This document shows, piece after piece, positions 49,527-61,399 of a stretch of DNA of 64,000 nt. The stretch lies in the NCBI RefSeq assembly GCF_030409635.1, contig NZ_JAUFQF010000004.1, forward strand, positions 344,241 to 408,240. The letters are read 5' to 3'. The notes below the pieces were generated by a model that was given only the letters and a program-made list of their open reading frames with translations, had not been told where the DNA came from and did not search any database. Source of the stretch: Vibrio agarivorans (GTDB lineage Bacteria; Pseudomonadota; Gammaproteobacteria; Enterobacterales; Vibrionaceae). The position numbers and the translations under genes were made by a program. How positions within the stretch are numbered: position 1 is the first letter of the stretch; each line of letters begins with the position of its first letter.

Positions 49527-52500
49527 TTAAGCGTTCTTAATCTGAGCGTGTAGCTCTTGTACCGAAGTTACTGTCGATTTCGCATCAGCAGTGTGTGCCA
49601 TACATGTTGCAAACGCCGCATTTAGCGTTGTTGTGTAGTTCACTTTCTCTGCTAGAGCGCCACGACGCAGTACTTTAGAGTCTTCAATCGCTTGACGACC
49701 TGCTGCCGTGTTCACGATATAGGTGTACTCATTGTTCTTGATACGGTCAAGAATGTGTGGACGACCCTCGTGTACCTTGTTCACTAGGCGTGGGTTGATA
49801 CCCGCCTCACCAAGGATTACCGCAGTACCGTGTGTTGCATCTAGCTGGTAGCCAAGCTTCGTTAGCTTAGACGCTAGGTCTACTACGCGCTGCTTGTCGC
49901 CTTCACGAACAGACAGTAGTGCACGACCACCTTCTGGGTAAACATTGCCACAACCTAGTTCTGCTTTCGCGTAAGCTTCAGCAAACGTCGCACCAACACC
50001 CATAACCTCACCAGTAGAGCGCATTTCTGGGCCTAACAGTGGGTCAACACCTGGGAATTTGTTGAACGGCAGTACGACTTCCTTAACAGAGTAGTAAGGT
50101 GGGATGATCTCTTTAGTGAAGCCTTGAGCTTCTAGAGACTGGCCCGCCATTACACGTGCTGCAATCTTCGCGATTGGCGCACCTGTTGCTTTAGATACGA
50201 ACGGTACTGTACGTGCAGCACGTGGGTTTACTTCAATGAGGTAAACCTTGTTGTTCTTAACAGCAAACTGCGTGTTCATTAGACCGCGTACACCCAGCTC
50301 AAACGCTAGCTTTTCAACTTGCTCGCGCATTACGTCTTGGATTTCTGCGCTTAGCGTGTACGCAGGAAGAGAACATGCAGAGTCACCAGAGTGAACACCT
50401 GCTTGCTCGATGTGCTCCATGATACCGCCGATTACGACACGCTCACCGTCACAGATAGCATCGATGTCCACTTCTACTGCGTCATCTAGGAAGCTATCAA
50501 GAAGAACTGGAGATTCGTTCGATACGCTTACTGCTTCGTTGAAGTAACGACGTAGGTCTTGCTCGTCGTATACGATTTCCATCGCACGACCACCAAGTAC
50601 GTAAGAAGGACGCACAACCAGTGGGAAGCCGATTTCGCGAGATTTCTCCACCGCTTGCTCCATTGTTGTTACTGTCGCGTTCTCTGGCTGAAGCAGACCT
50701 AGACGGTCAACCGCAACTTGGAAACGCTCACGGTCTTCTGCTCGGTCGATTGCGTCAGGGCTAGTACCGATGATTGGCACGCCAGCCGCTTCAAGTGCGC
50801 GAGCCAGTTTCAGTGGTGTTTGACCACCGTACTGAACGATAACGCCAGTTGGTTTCTCAACGCGAGCGATAGCGAGAACATCTTCCAGTGTTACTGGTTC
50901 GAAGTACAGACGATCAGATGTGTCGTAATCTGTTGATACTGTCTCTGGGTTACAGTTCACCATGATGGTTTCGTAACCGTCTTCACGCAGTGCTAGAGAC
51001 GCGTGTACACAACAGTAGTCAAATTCAATACCTTGACCGATACGGTTTGGACCGCCACCAAGGATCATGATCTTCTTCTTGTCTGATGGGTTCGCTTCAC
51101 ACTCGTCATCGTAAGATGAGTACATGTAAGCAGTATCAGAAGAGAACTCAGCCGCACAGGTATCTACACGTTTGTAGACTGGGTGAATATCGTACTGGTC
51201 GCGTAGACGACGAATTTCACTTTCAGAAACACCTAGAATCTTAGATAGGCGCGCGTCAGCAAAACCTTTACGCTTAAGCTTGTTCAACGCTTCTTTGTTG
51301 AGACCAGCAAAGCCTTTCGCTTTCAGCTCTTGCTCTAGTTTCACGATGTCTTCGATTTGAACTAGGAACCAGCGGTCAATTTGCGTTAGGTTGAATACGC
51401 CATCTACAGACATACCTGCACGGAATGCATCTGCGATGTACCAGATACGCTCTGCGCCAGTTTCTTTCAATTCGTGACGAATCTTAGTTAGCGCATCAGG
51501 TGCATCTAGGTCAACCATCTCATCAAAGCCAGTCGCGCCAACTTCTAGGCCACGCAGTGCTTTTTGTAGAGATTCTTGCTGGTTACGGCCGATAGCCATA
51601 ACTTCACCAACTGACTTCATCTGTGTGGTTAGACGGTCGTTAGCACCTGCAAATTTCTCGAAGTTGAAACGAGGAATCTTAGTTACTACGTAGTCGATTG
51701 TTGGCTCGAATGATGCTGGTGTTGCGCCACCTGTGATGTCATTCATTAGCTCATCTAGCGTGAAGCCAACAGCTAGTTTCGCTGCAATCTTAGCGATTGG
51801 GAAACCTGTTGCTTTAGACGCTAGAGCAGAAGAGCGAGATACACGTGGGTTCATCTCGATGATAACCATACGGCCATCTTTCGGGTTGATACCAAACTGT
51901 ACGTTTGAACCACCTGTTTCCACACCGATCTCACGCAATACCGCTAGAGATGCGTTACGCATCAGCTGGTATTCTTTGTCTGTTAGCGTTTGAGCTGGTG
52001 CTACTGTGATTGAGTCACCTGTGTGGATACCCATTGGGTCAAAGTTTTCAATCGCACATACGATGATACAGTTGTCCGCTTTGTCACGAACCACTTCCAT
52101 CTCGTACTCTTTCCAACCGATAAGTGATTCATCGATAAGAAGTTCATTAGTCGGAGAAAGATCTAAACCGCGACGACAGATCTCTTCGAACTCTTCTTTG
52201 TTATAAGCGATACCACCACCAGTACCACCCATAGTGAATGATGGACGGATGATACAAGGGAAGCCAACCATATCGAGAACTTTGTAAGCCTCTTCCATTG
52301 TCTTCGCAGTATCAGCACGCGGACACTCAAGACCAATTGATTTCATCGCTTTATCGAAGCGAGAGCGGTCTTCCGCTTTATCAATTGCATCAGCTGTCGC
52401 GCCGATCATCTCTACACCAAACTCTTCAAGCACACCGTGCTTTTCAAGATCAAGTGCACAGTTAAGAGCCGTCTGACCACCCATAGTCGGTAGAACAGCA

Positions 52501-52751
52501 TCAGGCTTCTCTTTGGCGATGATGTTACGCACAACTTCCCATTGAATTGGCTCGATGTAAGTCGCATCCGCCATCTCTGGGTCAGTCATGATTGTTGCTG
52601 GGTTAGAGTTCACTAGGATAACTCGGTAACCCTCTTCACGCAGTGCTTTACAAGCTTGAGCACCAGAGTAGTCAAACTCACATGCTTGACCGATAACGAT
52701 CGGGCCAGCACCAAGAATTAGAATACTTTTAATGTCAGTACGTTTTGGCAT
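49527..52751 (-). CDS. carB: Carbamoyl-phosphate synthase large subunit
   Basis: Makes carbamoyl phosphate from bicarbonate, ammonia (passed from CarA) and two ATP, for pyrimidine and arginine synthesis. The 1074-residue protein is two homologous ATP-grasp halves. [24 protein letters not shown] opens the first and [20 protein letters not shown] the second, followed by [12 protein letters not shown] and [13 protein letters not shown]-terminal MGS-like domain binds UMP and ornithine. Codon use is strongly biased. It follows carA by 16 bp. Confidence 0.97.
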   Translation of the reverse strand: MPKRTDIKSILILGAGPIVIGQACEFDYSGAQACKALREEGYRVILVNSNPATIMTDPEMADATYIEPIQWEVVRNIIAKEKPDAVLPTMGGQTALNCALDLEKHGVLEEFGVEMIGATADAIDKAEDRSRFDKAMKSIGLECPRADTAKTMEEAYKVLDMVGFPCIIRPSFTMGGTGGGIAYNKEEFEEICRRGLDLSPTNELLIDESLIGWKEYEMEVVRDKADNCIIVCAIENFDPMGIHTGDSITVAPAQTLTDKEYQLMRNASLAVLREIGVETGGSNVQFGINPKDGRMVIIEMNPRVSRSSALASKATGFPIAKIAAKLAVGFTLDELMNDITGGATPASFEPTIDYVVTKIPRFNFEKFAGANDRLTTQMKSVGEVMAIGRNQQESLQKALRGLEVGATGFDEMVDLDAPDALTKIRHELKETGAERIWYIADAFRAGMSVDGVFNLTQIDRWFLVQIEDIVKLEQELKAKGFAGLNKEALNKLKRKGFADARLSKILGVSESEIRRLRDQYDIHPVYKRVDTCAAEFSSDTAYMYSSYDDECEANPSDKKKIMILGGGPNRIGQGIEFDYCCVHASLALREDGYETIMVNCNPETVSTDYDTSDRLYFEPVTLEDVLAIARVEKPTGVIVQYGGQTPLKLARALEAAGVPIIGTSPDAIDRAEDRERFQVAVDRLGLLQPENATVTTMEQAVEKSREIGFPLVVRPSYVLGGRAMEIVYDEQDLRRYFNEAVSVSNESPVLLDSFLDDAVEVDIDAICDGERVVIGGIMEHIEQAGVHSGDSACSLPAYTLSAEIQDVMREQVEKLAFELGVRGLMNTQFAVKNNKVYLIEVNPRAARTVPFVSKATGAPIAKIAARVMAGQSLEAQGFTKEIIPPYYSVKEVVLPFNKFPGVDPLLGPEMRSTGEVMGVGATFAEAYAKAELGCGNVYPEGGRALLSVREGDKQRVVDLASKLTKLGYQLDATHGTAVILGEAGINPRLVNKVHEGRPHILDRIKNNEYTYIVNTAAGRQAIEDSKVLRRGALAEKVNYTTTLNAAFATCMAHTADAKSTVTSVQELHAQIKNA

Positions 52752-52767
52752 TCTCTACTACTCCAAC

Positions 52768-53907
52768 TTACGCTTTGTGTTCTTTGATTAATTCGATGAA
52801 GTGGTCAAACAATGGCGCTGCATCGTGTGGACCTGGGCTCGCTTCAGGGTGACCCTGGAAGCTGAACGCTGGCTTATCTGTGCGGTGAATACCTTGCAGT
52901 GTGCCATCAAACAGAGATTTGTGCGTTGCACGTAGGTTCTCTGGAAGCGTCTCTTCGTCTGCGGCAAAACCGTGGTTTTGAGAGGTAATCATCACGACAT
53001 CACGGTCAAGGTCTTTAACCGGGTGGTTTGCACCGTGGTGACCAAACTTCATCTTCACTGTTTGCGCACCAGACGCCAGTGCAAGAATTTGGTGGCCTAG
53101 ACAGATACCGAAGATTGGTAGACCTTTATCTAGGAATACTTTCGTCGCTTCGATAGCGTAAGTACAAGGTGCTGGGTCACCAGGGCCGTTTGAAAGGAAC
53201 ACGCCATCTGGGTTCATCGCTAGCACTTCTTCTGCAGGAGTTTGCGCAGGAACCACTGTTAGGCGGCAGCCGCGGTCAACCAGCATGCGAAGGATGTTGC
53301 GTTTTGCACCAAAATCGTAAGCGACAACGTGGAAAGGTAATTCACTGTCTGCTTTTGCTTCAGGCAGGCCACCTTCAAGAGTCCAAGAACCCTGTTTCCA
53401 CTCGTATGCTTCTTGAGTTGTTACTTCTTTCGCGAGATCCATGCCTTTAAGGCCTGGGAACTCTTTCGCTTTTGCTAATGCTAAAGCTTCATCGATATTG
53501 TTACCTGCTACGATACAACCATTCTGTGCACCTTTCTCACGTAAGATACGCGTCAGTTTACGAGTATCAATGTCAGCAATACCTACAATGTTTTGCGACT
53601 TAAGATAGTCAGAAAGAGACTGTTCATTACGGAAGTTAGAAGCGATAAGAGGAAGATCGCGGATCACAAGGCCTTGTGCGTGGATTGAAGAAGACTCTTC
53701 ATCTTCGGAATTGGTTCCGGTATTGCCAATGTGAGGGTAAGTAAGGGTAACGATTTGTTGAGAATAGGAAGGATCAGTGAGGATTTCTTGGTACCCCGTC
53801 ATCGAGGTATTAAAAACGACTTCACCAACAGCAGAACCATCTGCGCCAATGGATTCACCGTGGAATACTGTCCCATCTTCTAGGACTAGCAGTGCTGACT
53901 TACTCAA
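52768..53907 (-). CDS. carA: Carbamoyl-phosphate synthase small subunit
   Basis: Glutamine amidotransferase subunit that releases ammonia for CarB. The 379-residue protein has the CPSase-specific N-terminal domain and a class I GATase domain with [13 protein letters not shown], the nucleophile in [13 protein letters not shown], and GHHGANHPV. The start codon is TTG with GGAGGT 5 nt upstream; E. coli carA also starts with UUG. It is first in the carAB operon and has a near-consensus promoter about 100 bp upstream. Confidence 0.97.
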   Translation of the reverse strand: MSKSALLVLEDGTVFHGESIGADGSAVGEVVFNTSMTGYQEILTDPSYSQQIVTLTYPHIGNTGTNSEDEESSSIHAQGLVIRDLPLIASNFRNEQSLSDYLKSQNIVGIADIDTRKLTRILREKGAQNGCIVAGNNIDEALALAKAKEFPGLKGMDLAKEVTTQEAYEWKQGSWTLEGGLPEAKADSELPFHVVAYDFGAKRNILRMLVDRGCRLTVVPAQTPAEEVLAMNPDGVFLSNGPGDPAPCTYAIEATKVFLDKGLPIFGICLGHQILALASGAQTVKMKFGHHGANHPVKDLDRDVVMITSQNHGFAADEETLPENLRATHKSLFDGTLQGIHRTDKPAFSFQGHPEASPGPHDAAPLFDHFIELIKEHKA

Positions 53908-53971
53908 GACAACCTCCAGAATAAAAATGCATTAAAATTGATTTAATTTGCAAATCTACCTTCCTTTAACG

Positions 53972-53991
53972 CGTAAAACTGCGTTTTTACG
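53972..53991 (-). other. hairpin in carAB leader
   Basis: The inverted repeat CGTAAAA / TTTTACG lies between the carAB promoter and carA. It could be a leader structure or a regulator site. No regulator is assigned. Confidence 0.35.
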
Positions 53992-54012
53992 GAAATTAGA
54001 CAAATTGGCGGT

Positions 54013-54041
54013 ATTCTATTGATCGTGTATTACAGTGTCAA
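54013..54041 (-). promoter_or_regulatory. carAB promoter
   Basis: The minus strand reads TTGACA (54041-54036), 17 bp, TAGAAT (54018-54013), a near-perfect sigma-70 promoter. It lies about 105 bp upstream of the carA start. Confidence 0.75.
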
Positions 54042-54351
54042 GAAAAAGACATAATTAAATTGTCTCTTTCTAAGCTAATTGACACAATTTCCTTTTGCAC
54101 GCTTAAAACATCATGTTTAGTCGGTAAAAAAGACAAATTCATGAAGGTTTGATGAAGTGCTTGGATATTTAACACTCACTGGAAAGCAATTTTACTCGAA
54201 AGAAAAAAGCAAACGTTGGCTAAAGATCTTAAGTGGCATTTTTGAGCTCTTAACAAAGAAAACGGCACAAATGGCGCAAAATAATGACTATTCTTAGTTA
54301 ATTTGAGGGGGATTCATGATAAAAGTTAAAGAAATGCTGCCTGTGATAAAG
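54042..54351. other. dapB-carA intergenic region
   Basis: About 310 bp of A/T-rich sequence between the carAB promoter and the dapB 3' hairpin. Its only coding suspicion is a 23-codon plus-strand frame at 54316, discussed under findings. Confidence 0.4.
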
Positions 54352-54379
54352 CTATGCGCCAGCGAACGCCAACGCATAG
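54352..54379 (-). terminator. dapB 3' hairpin
   Basis: A 13-bp arm inverted repeat with three G-T wobbles (outer CTATGCG / CGCATAG) starts 8 nt after the dapB stop. No T-tract follows on either strand, so it may be a weak terminator or an mRNA 3' protection hairpin. Confidence 0.5.
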
Positions 54380-54387
54380 TTATGTAA

Positions 54388-55317
<930 letters not shown>

Positions 55318-55404
55318 TTACTTTGATCAGCAAGTCTTATTCTTGGGGGATTCTAACTGAGCTATTTAACCTACCAATAAATACCGTGTGTGACTAGGGC
55401 GACG

Positions 55405-55812
55405 TTAGCTTTCGCCACCGAATTCCTCAATTACTCGCTCAAGAATTGGGATATTTGCTTCAGGGAAGGCAAACGATGACAGATCCTTGATGGCTACCCA
55501 TCGCCCTTCTTGCCCCTCTTTCCCATAAGGTTGATGAGTAAACTCATTAACGCAGATAAAATCGAACTTGAGTGACTTGTCGCTATAGTCAAACTCTAAG
55601 TGTTGAAAGTGTGTCTGTTGAGTCACTTCAATCCCGATTTCTTCAAACAGCTCTCGGGCCATAGCACAATCAACCGCTTCTCCTAACTCGACTTTGCCAC
55701 CTGGAAACTCCCAAAAGCCCCCCTTGTGCTTATCATCAGGTCGCTTGGTGATATACACCTGACTCTTATCTTGATTGAAGATTATTCCTGCCACAATATG
55801 AATACGTTTCAC
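55405..55812 (-). CDS. mutT: 8-oxo-dGTP diphosphatase MutT
   Basis: Nudix hydrolase that removes 8-oxo-dGTP from the nucleotide pool, preventing A:T to C:G transversions. The 135-residue protein begins MKRIHIVAGIIFNQD. It has the full Nudix box from GGKVELGEA through RELFEEIGIE (G-x5-E-x7-RELxEExGI) and FWEFPGGK before it. The start is GTG 55812 with AGGAG 7 nt upstream, giving the family-typical N-terminus; a start six codons earlier is less likely. It follows secA on the same strand, a conserved gammaproteobacterial order, but with a terminator between. Confidence 0.94.
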   Translation of the reverse strand: MKRIHIVAGIIFNQDKSQVYITKRPDDKHKGGFWEFPGGKVELGEAVDCAMARELFEEIGIEVTQQTHFQHLEFDYSDKSLKFDFICVNEFTHQPYGKEGQEGRWVAIKDLSSFAFPEANIPILERVIEEFGGES

Positions 55813-55828
55813 ACTTATCTCCTGATAC

Positions 55829-55856
55829 AAAAAGAGCCGCCTAGGCGACTCTTTTT
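55829..55856 (-). terminator. secA terminator, next to mutT ribosome binding site
   Basis: The stem AAAAAGAGTCGCC / GGCGGCTCTTTTT (minus strand) starts about 20 nt after the secA stop. It ends just before the mutT Shine-Dalgarno. Confidence 0.8.
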
Positions 55857-55876
55857 AGTTCTATAACATCATCACA

Positions 55877-58606
55877 TTAAGCAATCTTGCCGTGACACTG
55901 TTTGTATTTTTTACCGCTTCCACAAGGGCATGGCTCATTACGACCTACTTTGCGCTCCTCACGCACCATAGGTTGACTGCCTTCTTGAACCGCTTCTTCA
56001 CCATCTGCAAGTTGGTTTTCAGCTGTTGCATGTTGCGCTTGAGCACGACGTGCTGCTTCTTCAGCTTGTGCACGACGTTGAGCTTCCATACGCTCAACCT
56101 CTTCTTGCTGCTGAACTCGAACGCGTGAAAGTACTTGAATCACATCAAACTTAAGTGACTCTAACAAGCCTTCAAACAGTTCAAACGATTCACGTTTGTA
56201 CTCTTGTTTCGGGTTTTTCTGTGCGTAGCCACGCAGGTGGATACCTTGACGTAGATGATCCATCGCTGCCAAGTGCTCTTTCCAGAGTGTATCTAGCGTT
56301 TGTAGCATCACAGACTTTTCAAAGTTGCGAAGTACCTGAGCACCTACCACTTCTTCTTTCTGCTTGTATGCTTCAACAGATGCTTCTAGGATCTTCTCGC
56401 GAAGTGCCTCTTCATACAGTTTATCATCTTCATCTAGCCACGTTTGGATCTCTAGGTGTAGATCAAAGTCGCCCTTCAAGCGCTCCTCTAAACCTGATAC
56501 ATCCCACATATCTTCAAGAGATTGTGGTGGAATGTACTCATCAACAATCGCAGTGATCACGTCTTGACGGTTGTGTTCGATCATCTCACTGATGTCATCG
56601 ACACTCATTAGCTCATCACGTAACTCATAGACCACTTTACGTTGGTCGTTCGCGACGTCATCGAACTCAAGAAGTTGCTTACGGATATCGAAGTTGCGAC
56701 CTTCTACTTTACGTTGGGCTTTCTCAATTGAACGAGACAGCATCTTACTTTCAATCGCTTCACCTTCATCCATACCACTTTGGATTAGGCTCGCCATACG
56801 CTCTGAAGTGAAGATACGCAGTAGCGAGTCTTCCATCGATAAGTAGAAACGTGAAGAACCCGCATCACCTTGACGACCAGAACGACCACGAAGCTGGTTA
56901 TCGATACGGCGTGATTCATGACGCTCAGTACCAATGATGTGTAGACCACCTGCATCAAGCACTTGATCGTGAACTACTTTCCACTCGGCTTTGATCGCGT
57001 CAATCTGTTCTTTAGTTGGGTTTTCAAGTTGTTCAACTTTTGCCGCCCAGCTACCGCCTAGTACGATATCCGTACCACGACCCGCCATGTTGGTTGCGAT
57101 CGTTACTGCACCCGGCATACCTGCTTCAGCAACGATTTCAGCTTCTTTCTCGTGGAATTTCGCGTTCAATACGTTGTGCTTGATACCCGCTTTCTTCAGC
57201 GCGTTAGATAGCAGCTCTGATTTCTCGATAGAAACCGTACCAACCAATGAAGGCTGACCTTTCTCTACGCGAGCTTTAATGTCTTCAATAATGGCATTAA
57301 ATTTCTCGGCTTCTGTACGGTAAACCATATCCGCCATATCATCACGGATCATCGGTTTATTCGTTGGGATAACCACCGTTTCAAGACCGTAGATAGACTG
57401 GAACTCAAAGGCTTCAGTATCTGCAGTACCTGTCATACCGGATAGCTTCTCGTAGAGACGGAAGTAATTCTGGAAGGTAATCGATGCCAACGTTTGGTTT
57501 TCGTTCTGGATCTTAACGCCTTCTTTTGCTTCAACAGCTTGATGAAGACCTTCTGACCAACGACGGCCTGGCATAGTACGACCCGTGTGCTCATCAACAA
57601 TCACCACTTCGCCTTCATCATTGACGATGTAGTCAACGTTACGCTCAAATAGAACGTGTGCACGAAGTGCTGCATTGACGTGATGAAGTAGGCTAATGTT
57701 GGTTGGTGAGTACAGTGTATCACCCTCTTCCATAAGACCATTCTTAAGCAAAAGCTCTTCAACAAACTCTTGCCCGTTTTCAGTCAGGTGAACCTGTTTA
57801 GATTTCTCATCTAGCGTGTAGTGACCATCGCCACGGTACTCTTCTGAGTCTTCTTGCTCTTGTCTCTCAAGAGATGGGATAAGCGTGTTGATACGAGTAT
57901 AAAGCTCTGAACTGTCTTCTGCAGGACCAGAGATAATCAAAGGCGTACGAGCTTCATCGATTAGGATTGAGTCAACCTCATCGACAACCGCAAAGAAGCG
58001 CTCGCGCTGAACTCGGTCTTCGCTACGGAATGCCATGTTGTCGCGCAGGTAGTCAAAGCCAAACTCGTTGTTTGTACCGTAAAGGATATCAGCTTGATAA
58101 GCTTCTTTTTTCGCTTGAGGAGGCATGTTCGGCACGTTGATACCGACAGTCATACCCAAGAATTCAAATAGTGGGCGGTTAGTTTCCGCGTCGCGCGATG
58201 CTAGGTAGTCGTTCACCGTAACAATGTGAACGCCCTTACCCGCTAGTGCGTTAAGGTAAGCTGGCAGTGTAGCGGTTAGGGTTTTACCTTCACCAGTACG
58301 CATCTCAGCAATTTGGCCTGAGTTAAGTACCATGCCGCCAATCAGCTGTACATCAAAATGGCGCATGCCGTAAACACGCTTAGACGCTTCACGAACGGTT
58401 GCAAAAGCTTCTGGTAGAAGTTTGTCTAGTGACTCGCCCTTCTCAATACGCTCGCGAAACTCAACCGTTTTCGCTTTTAGTTCATCATCACTAAGCGCCT
58501 CGAACGTTGGCTCGTAGTTATTGATTTCTTTTACAATTTTTCTTAAACGTCGCAATGTTCGATCATTACGGCTACCAATAACTTTGGTCAGTAACTTAGT
58601 TATCAT
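55877..58606 (-). CDS. secA: Preprotein translocase ATPase SecA
   Basis: Motor that drives secretory proteins through SecYEG. The 909-residue protein has [21 protein letters not shown] at the start, Walker [38 protein letters not shown], the preprotein cross-linking domain and NBD2 motifs [14 protein letters not shown] and [19 protein letters not shown]-rich linker leads to the C-terminal zinc-binding tail [15 protein letters not shown], which contacts SecB. I chose ATG 58606; an in-frame TTG eight codons upstream has no better signal. Confidence 0.97.
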   Translation of the reverse strand: MITKLLTKVIGSRNDRTLRRLRKIVKEINNYEPTFEALSDDELKAKTVEFRERIEKGESLDKLLPEAFATVREASKRVYGMRHFDVQLIGGMVLNSGQIAEMRTGEGKTLTATLPAYLNALAGKGVHIVTVNDYLASRDAETNRPLFEFLGMTVGINVPNMPPQAKKEAYQADILYGTNNEFGFDYLRDNMAFRSEDRVQRERFFAVVDEVDSILIDEARTPLIISGPAEDSSELYTRINTLIPSLERQEQEDSEEYRGDGHYTLDEKSKQVHLTENGQEFVEELLLKNGLMEEGDTLYSPTNISLLHHVNAALRAHVLFERNVDYIVNDEGEVVIVDEHTGRTMPGRRWSEGLHQAVEAKEGVKIQNENQTLASITFQNYFRLYEKLSGMTGTADTEAFEFQSIYGLETVVIPTNKPMIRDDMADMVYRTEAEKFNAIIEDIKARVEKGQPSLVGTVSIEKSELLSNALKKAGIKHNVLNAKFHEKEAEIVAEAGMPGAVTIATNMAGRGTDIVLGGSWAAKVEQLENPTKEQIDAIKAEWKVVHDQVLDAGGLHIIGTERHESRRIDNQLRGRSGRQGDAGSSRFYLSMEDSLLRIFTSERMASLIQSGMDEGEAIESKMLSRSIEKAQRKVEGRNFDIRKQLLEFDDVANDQRKVVYELRDELMSVDDISEMIEHNRQDVITAIVDEYIPPQSLEDMWDVSGLEERLKGDFDLHLEIQTWLDEDDKLYEEALREKILEASVEAYKQKEEVVGAQVLRNFEKSVMLQTLDTLWKEHLAAMDHLRQGIHLRGYAQKNPKQEYKRESFELFEGLLESLKFDVIQVLSRVRVQQQEEVERMEAQRRAQAEEAARRAQAQHATAENQLADGEEAVQEGSQPMVREERKVGRNEPCPCGSGKKYKQCHGKIA

Positions 58607-59030
58607 TTCTGTGAATCTCTCGTTGTCCAATCCTTTCGGATCACTCTTAAGCCTTGTGTCTCTACCCGTTCAAAAAACTAAGGATACTGAGATATATCAT
58701 GTATCGAAGATATGGAGGCAAACGTCTGTATTTTCAAGGCGTCAAACAAAAAAGTGCAAACAGTTTAAGGAATTTTTCACTCAACGACCAATTGAGAGTG
58801 CATTTGTTTGAAGCATACTTAGTTTTCGTCTGGCAATTGCTGTCAATCTAAGCAAATTCATGCCATGACGTGGGTTGATTGTGTGCTAGTTGTTGGTCAT
58901 TGAATGTTTGTTAAGGCGAAAATGATAGACAGTCCCCGCTTTGATCTTCCCTAACCTGAAGATCATAAACATGAATCAAGGATCTCAATGATTTCAATGA
59001 TCCTGATTTAGATGACACTATTTTCAGGAC
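58607..59030. other. secA-lpxC intergenic region
   Basis: About 420 bp with no recognised gene. E. coli has secM in the corresponding place. No SecM-like stalling sequence (FxxxxWIxxxxGIRAGP) is visible on the minus strand. A 50-codon plus-strand frame is listed separately. Confidence 0.5.
58699..58851 (+). CDS. unrecognised 50-codon open frame divergent from secA
   Basis: ATG to TAA encodes a 50-residue product, basic at the N-terminus (MYRRYGGKRLYFQGVKQK) and hydrophobic at the C-terminus (EAYLVFVWQLLSI). Only a weak GAGA lies upstream. I recognise no family. It may be a small membrane-associated protein, a remnant, or chance. Confidence is low. Confidence 0.2.
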   Translation: MYRRYGGKRLYFQGVKQKSANSLRNFSLNDQLRVHLFEAYLVFVWQLLSI

Positions 59031-59058
59031 ATAAAAAAACCAGGCTCATCGCCTGGTT
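59031..59058 (-). terminator. lpxC terminator
   Basis: The stem AACCAGGC / GCCTGGTT is followed on the minus strand by TTTTTTTAT, about 25 nt after the lpxC stop. Confidence 0.9.
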
Positions 59059-59080
59059 CTTATGAAATTCTTGCTTTAGT

Positions 59081-59998
59081 TTATGCTAGTACCATATTTG
59101 GTTCGGCAAACGCAACCGGTGAACCCACTTCTTCTTCGAAGGTTGCCCACTCCCATGCCTCTTGGTCAGCAAGCACTGCACGTAGAAGCTGGTTGTTCAA
59201 GCCGTGGCCTGATTTGAATGCGCGAAGCTCACCAACGATCGCATGGCCACACATGTACAAGTCACCAATCGCATCTAGCACTTTGTGAGTCACGAATTCG
59301 TTATCAAAACGAAGGCCTTCTTCGTTAAGAATACGATACTCATCCAGTACAATCGCGTTGTCAAAGCTACCGCCTAGAACCAAGTTCTGTGACTGTAAGT
59401 ATTCGATATCGCGCATGAAGCCGAATGTACGTGCTCTTGAGATGTCTTTCACAAAGCCTTGTGAAGAGAAGTCGAATACAAGGTGCTGCTCATCTGCATC
59501 AATCGCTGGGTGCTCAAACTCGATCTCGAAATCCATACGGAAGCCGTTAAATGGAACCAGTTCTGCCCATTTATCACCATCTTCAATACGCACTGGTTTC
59601 TTGATACGAATGTATCGTTTTGGTGCATTCAGTGTTTCAATGCCTGCTTGTTGAATAAGATAAACAAACGGACTTGCACTGCCATCCATGATTGGAATTT
59701 CAGGTGCATCTACTTCGATAATAACATTGTCGATACCCATTCCCGCTAGAGCTGCATTTAAGTGCTCTACCGTTGAAATGCGCACGCCTTGATCATTAAC
59801 AAGCGCAGTACACAGCATTGTATCGCGTACTGACTCTGCATCTGCTGGGAAATCAACAGGCGGGTTCAAGTCTGTACGACGGTAAACAACACCCGTGTTA
59901 GCAGCAGCTGGACGTAGCGTAAGCGTGACTTTACGACCAGAGTGGAGACCCACACCAGTTGTTTTCACTATTTCTTTCAATGTACGTTGTCTAATCAT
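59081..59998 (-). CDS. lpxC: UDP-3-O-acyl-N-acetylglucosamine deacetylase LpxC
   Basis: Zinc amidase that catalyses the committed step of lipid A synthesis. The 305-residue protein keeps [24 protein letters not shown] (zinc His), MDGSASPFV, and the second zinc region [15 protein letters not shown] followed by [18 protein letters not shown] lies upstream of the ATG. It ends the division cluster after ftsZ, as in E. coli. The C-terminal tail lacks the E. coli LAxxxxxVLA degradation signal in exact form, but ends [10 protein letters not shown], which is similar. Confidence 0.97.
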   Translation of the reverse strand: MIRQRTLKEIVKTTGVGLHSGRKVTLTLRPAAANTGVVYRRTDLNPPVDFPADAESVRDTMLCTALVNDQGVRISTVEHLNAALAGMGIDNVIIEVDAPEIPIMDGSASPFVYLIQQAGIETLNAPKRYIRIKKPVRIEDGDKWAELVPFNGFRMDFEIEFEHPAIDADEQHLVFDFSSQGFVKDISRARTFGFMRDIEYLQSQNLVLGGSFDNAIVLDEYRILNEEGLRFDNEFVTHKVLDAIGDLYMCGHAIVGELRAFKSGHGLNNQLLRAVLADQEAWEWATFEEEVGSPVAFAEPNMVLA

Positions 59999-60119
59999 CT
60001 GCTTGCCTCTACAACAATGTTACAAACTGCGGTCGACATTACCAGCGACCGCAAATGCTACCAGCTTTTTGACCAAAGTCAAATTTTAACCGTGGTCGGA
60101 GATGTCAGCGTTAACTGAA

Positions 60120-61367
60120 TTAGTCTGCTTGACGACGCAAGAAAGCTGGAATATCAAGGTATCCACTCTCTTTTTCTTGCTTCGGAGCAGCAGCTGTTTG
60201 GCTACCTGCAGAGCCGACAGAAGGCGATGCTGGTTGCGTAACGGCTGGGCTAGTTTCTGCCGCACTTTGCTGAACACTTGGATTTTGCAAAGTTGGTGCC
60301 ACTTTGTCTTCTTTAGCTGCCACTGGCTGTTGTGTTGCTACCGGCGCTGCTTGAGGTGCTTGTGCTGGCTTCGCCTTGCCACCCGCAACGAGCGTGATGT
60401 CTGGCTTACGCTCATTACCAATACCTGTTGCAACAACCGTTACACGAATCTCATCGGCCATATCTGGGTCTAGAGATGTACCGATAACAACCGTAGCGTT
60501 ATCCGATGCGAATGCTTTAACTGTGTTACCCACAATCTCAAACTCATCTAGACGCATGTCTAGGCCAGCAGTAATGTTCACTAGAACACCGCGAGCACCG
60601 GCAAGATCGATATCTTCCAGAAGTGGGCTCGAGATTGCCATCTCTGCCGCTTCTTCAGCACGGTCTTCACCTTTAGCGATACCACTACCCATCATTGCGT
60701 GACCCATTTCTGACATCACTGTACGGACGTCGGCAAAGTCGACGTTGATCATACCTGGGCGAGTAATCAACTCAGCAATACCTTGCACTGCGTTCTTCAA
60801 TACGTCATTCGCACTTGCAAATGCTTCAAGCAGTGTAATACCACGGCCAAGTACTTTTAGCAGCTTTTCATTGGGAATTGTGATTAAAGAGTCAACGTGC
60901 TTAGAAAGCTCATCGATACCTTGCTCAGCAAACGCCAAACGCTTTTTACCTTCAAAACTGAATGGTTTTGTTACTACCGCTACGGTAAGAATACCCAGCT
61001 CTTTAGCAACTTCAGCAATAACTGGTGCAGCACCGGTTCCGGTACCACCACCCATACCAGCGGCTATAAACACCATATCGGCGCCCACTAGTTCTTCTTT
61101 AATTCTTTCTTTGTCTTCGAGAGCTGCGTCACGGCCAACTTGAGGGTTCGCACCAGCACCCAAACCTTTAGTCATATCGCCACCGATCTGGATGACGCTA
61201 TTTACTGTCGATTTGCGAAGTGCCTGAGCGTCAGTGTTAACACTAACAAACTCTACGCCTTCAATAGACTCTCTAACCATGTGTTCAACAGCATTGCCAC
61301 CGCCGCCGCCAACACCAACGACTTTAATTACTGCTTCATCTGACATTTCATTCATCGGTTCAAACAT
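60120..61367 (-). CDS. ftsZ: Cell division GTPase FtsZ
   Basis: Tubulin homologue that forms the Z ring. The 415-residue protein has the G-box [13 protein letters not shown], the synergy loop with [11 protein letters not shown], and an N-terminal [15 protein letters not shown] long P/A/Q-rich linker (about 318-395) follows, and the conserved C-terminal peptide [11 protein letters not shown] binds FtsA and ZipA. The linker is longer than in E. coli (383 residues), common in Vibrio. GGAGATAAC precedes the ATG; ftsA ends 32 bp upstream. Confidence 0.97.
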   Translation of the reverse strand: MFEPMNEMSDEAVIKVVGVGGGGGNAVEHMVRESIEGVEFVSVNTDAQALRKSTVNSVIQIGGDMTKGLGAGANPQVGRDAALEDKERIKEELVGADMVFIAAGMGGGTGTGAAPVIAEVAKELGILTVAVVTKPFSFEGKKRLAFAEQGIDELSKHVDSLITIPNEKLLKVLGRGITLLEAFASANDVLKNAVQGIAELITRPGMINVDFADVRTVMSEMGHAMMGSGIAKGEDRAEEAAEMAISSPLLEDIDLAGARGVLVNITAGLDMRLDEFEIVGNTVKAFASDNATVVIGTSLDPDMADEIRVTVVATGIGNERKPDITLVAGGKAKPAQAPQAAPVATQQPVAAKEDKVAPTLQNPSVQQSAAETSPAVTQPASPSVGSAGSQTAAAPKQEKESGYLDIPAFLRRQAD

Positions 61368-61399
61368 TTGTTATCTCCGTTTTTCCCTGTTGTTCAGGT

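Noticed and set aside
53926..53943. ArgR box in the carAB leader (TGCAT-TAAA-ATTGA)
   Set aside because: It has two mismatches in the core and no second box at the expected 2-3 bp spacing.
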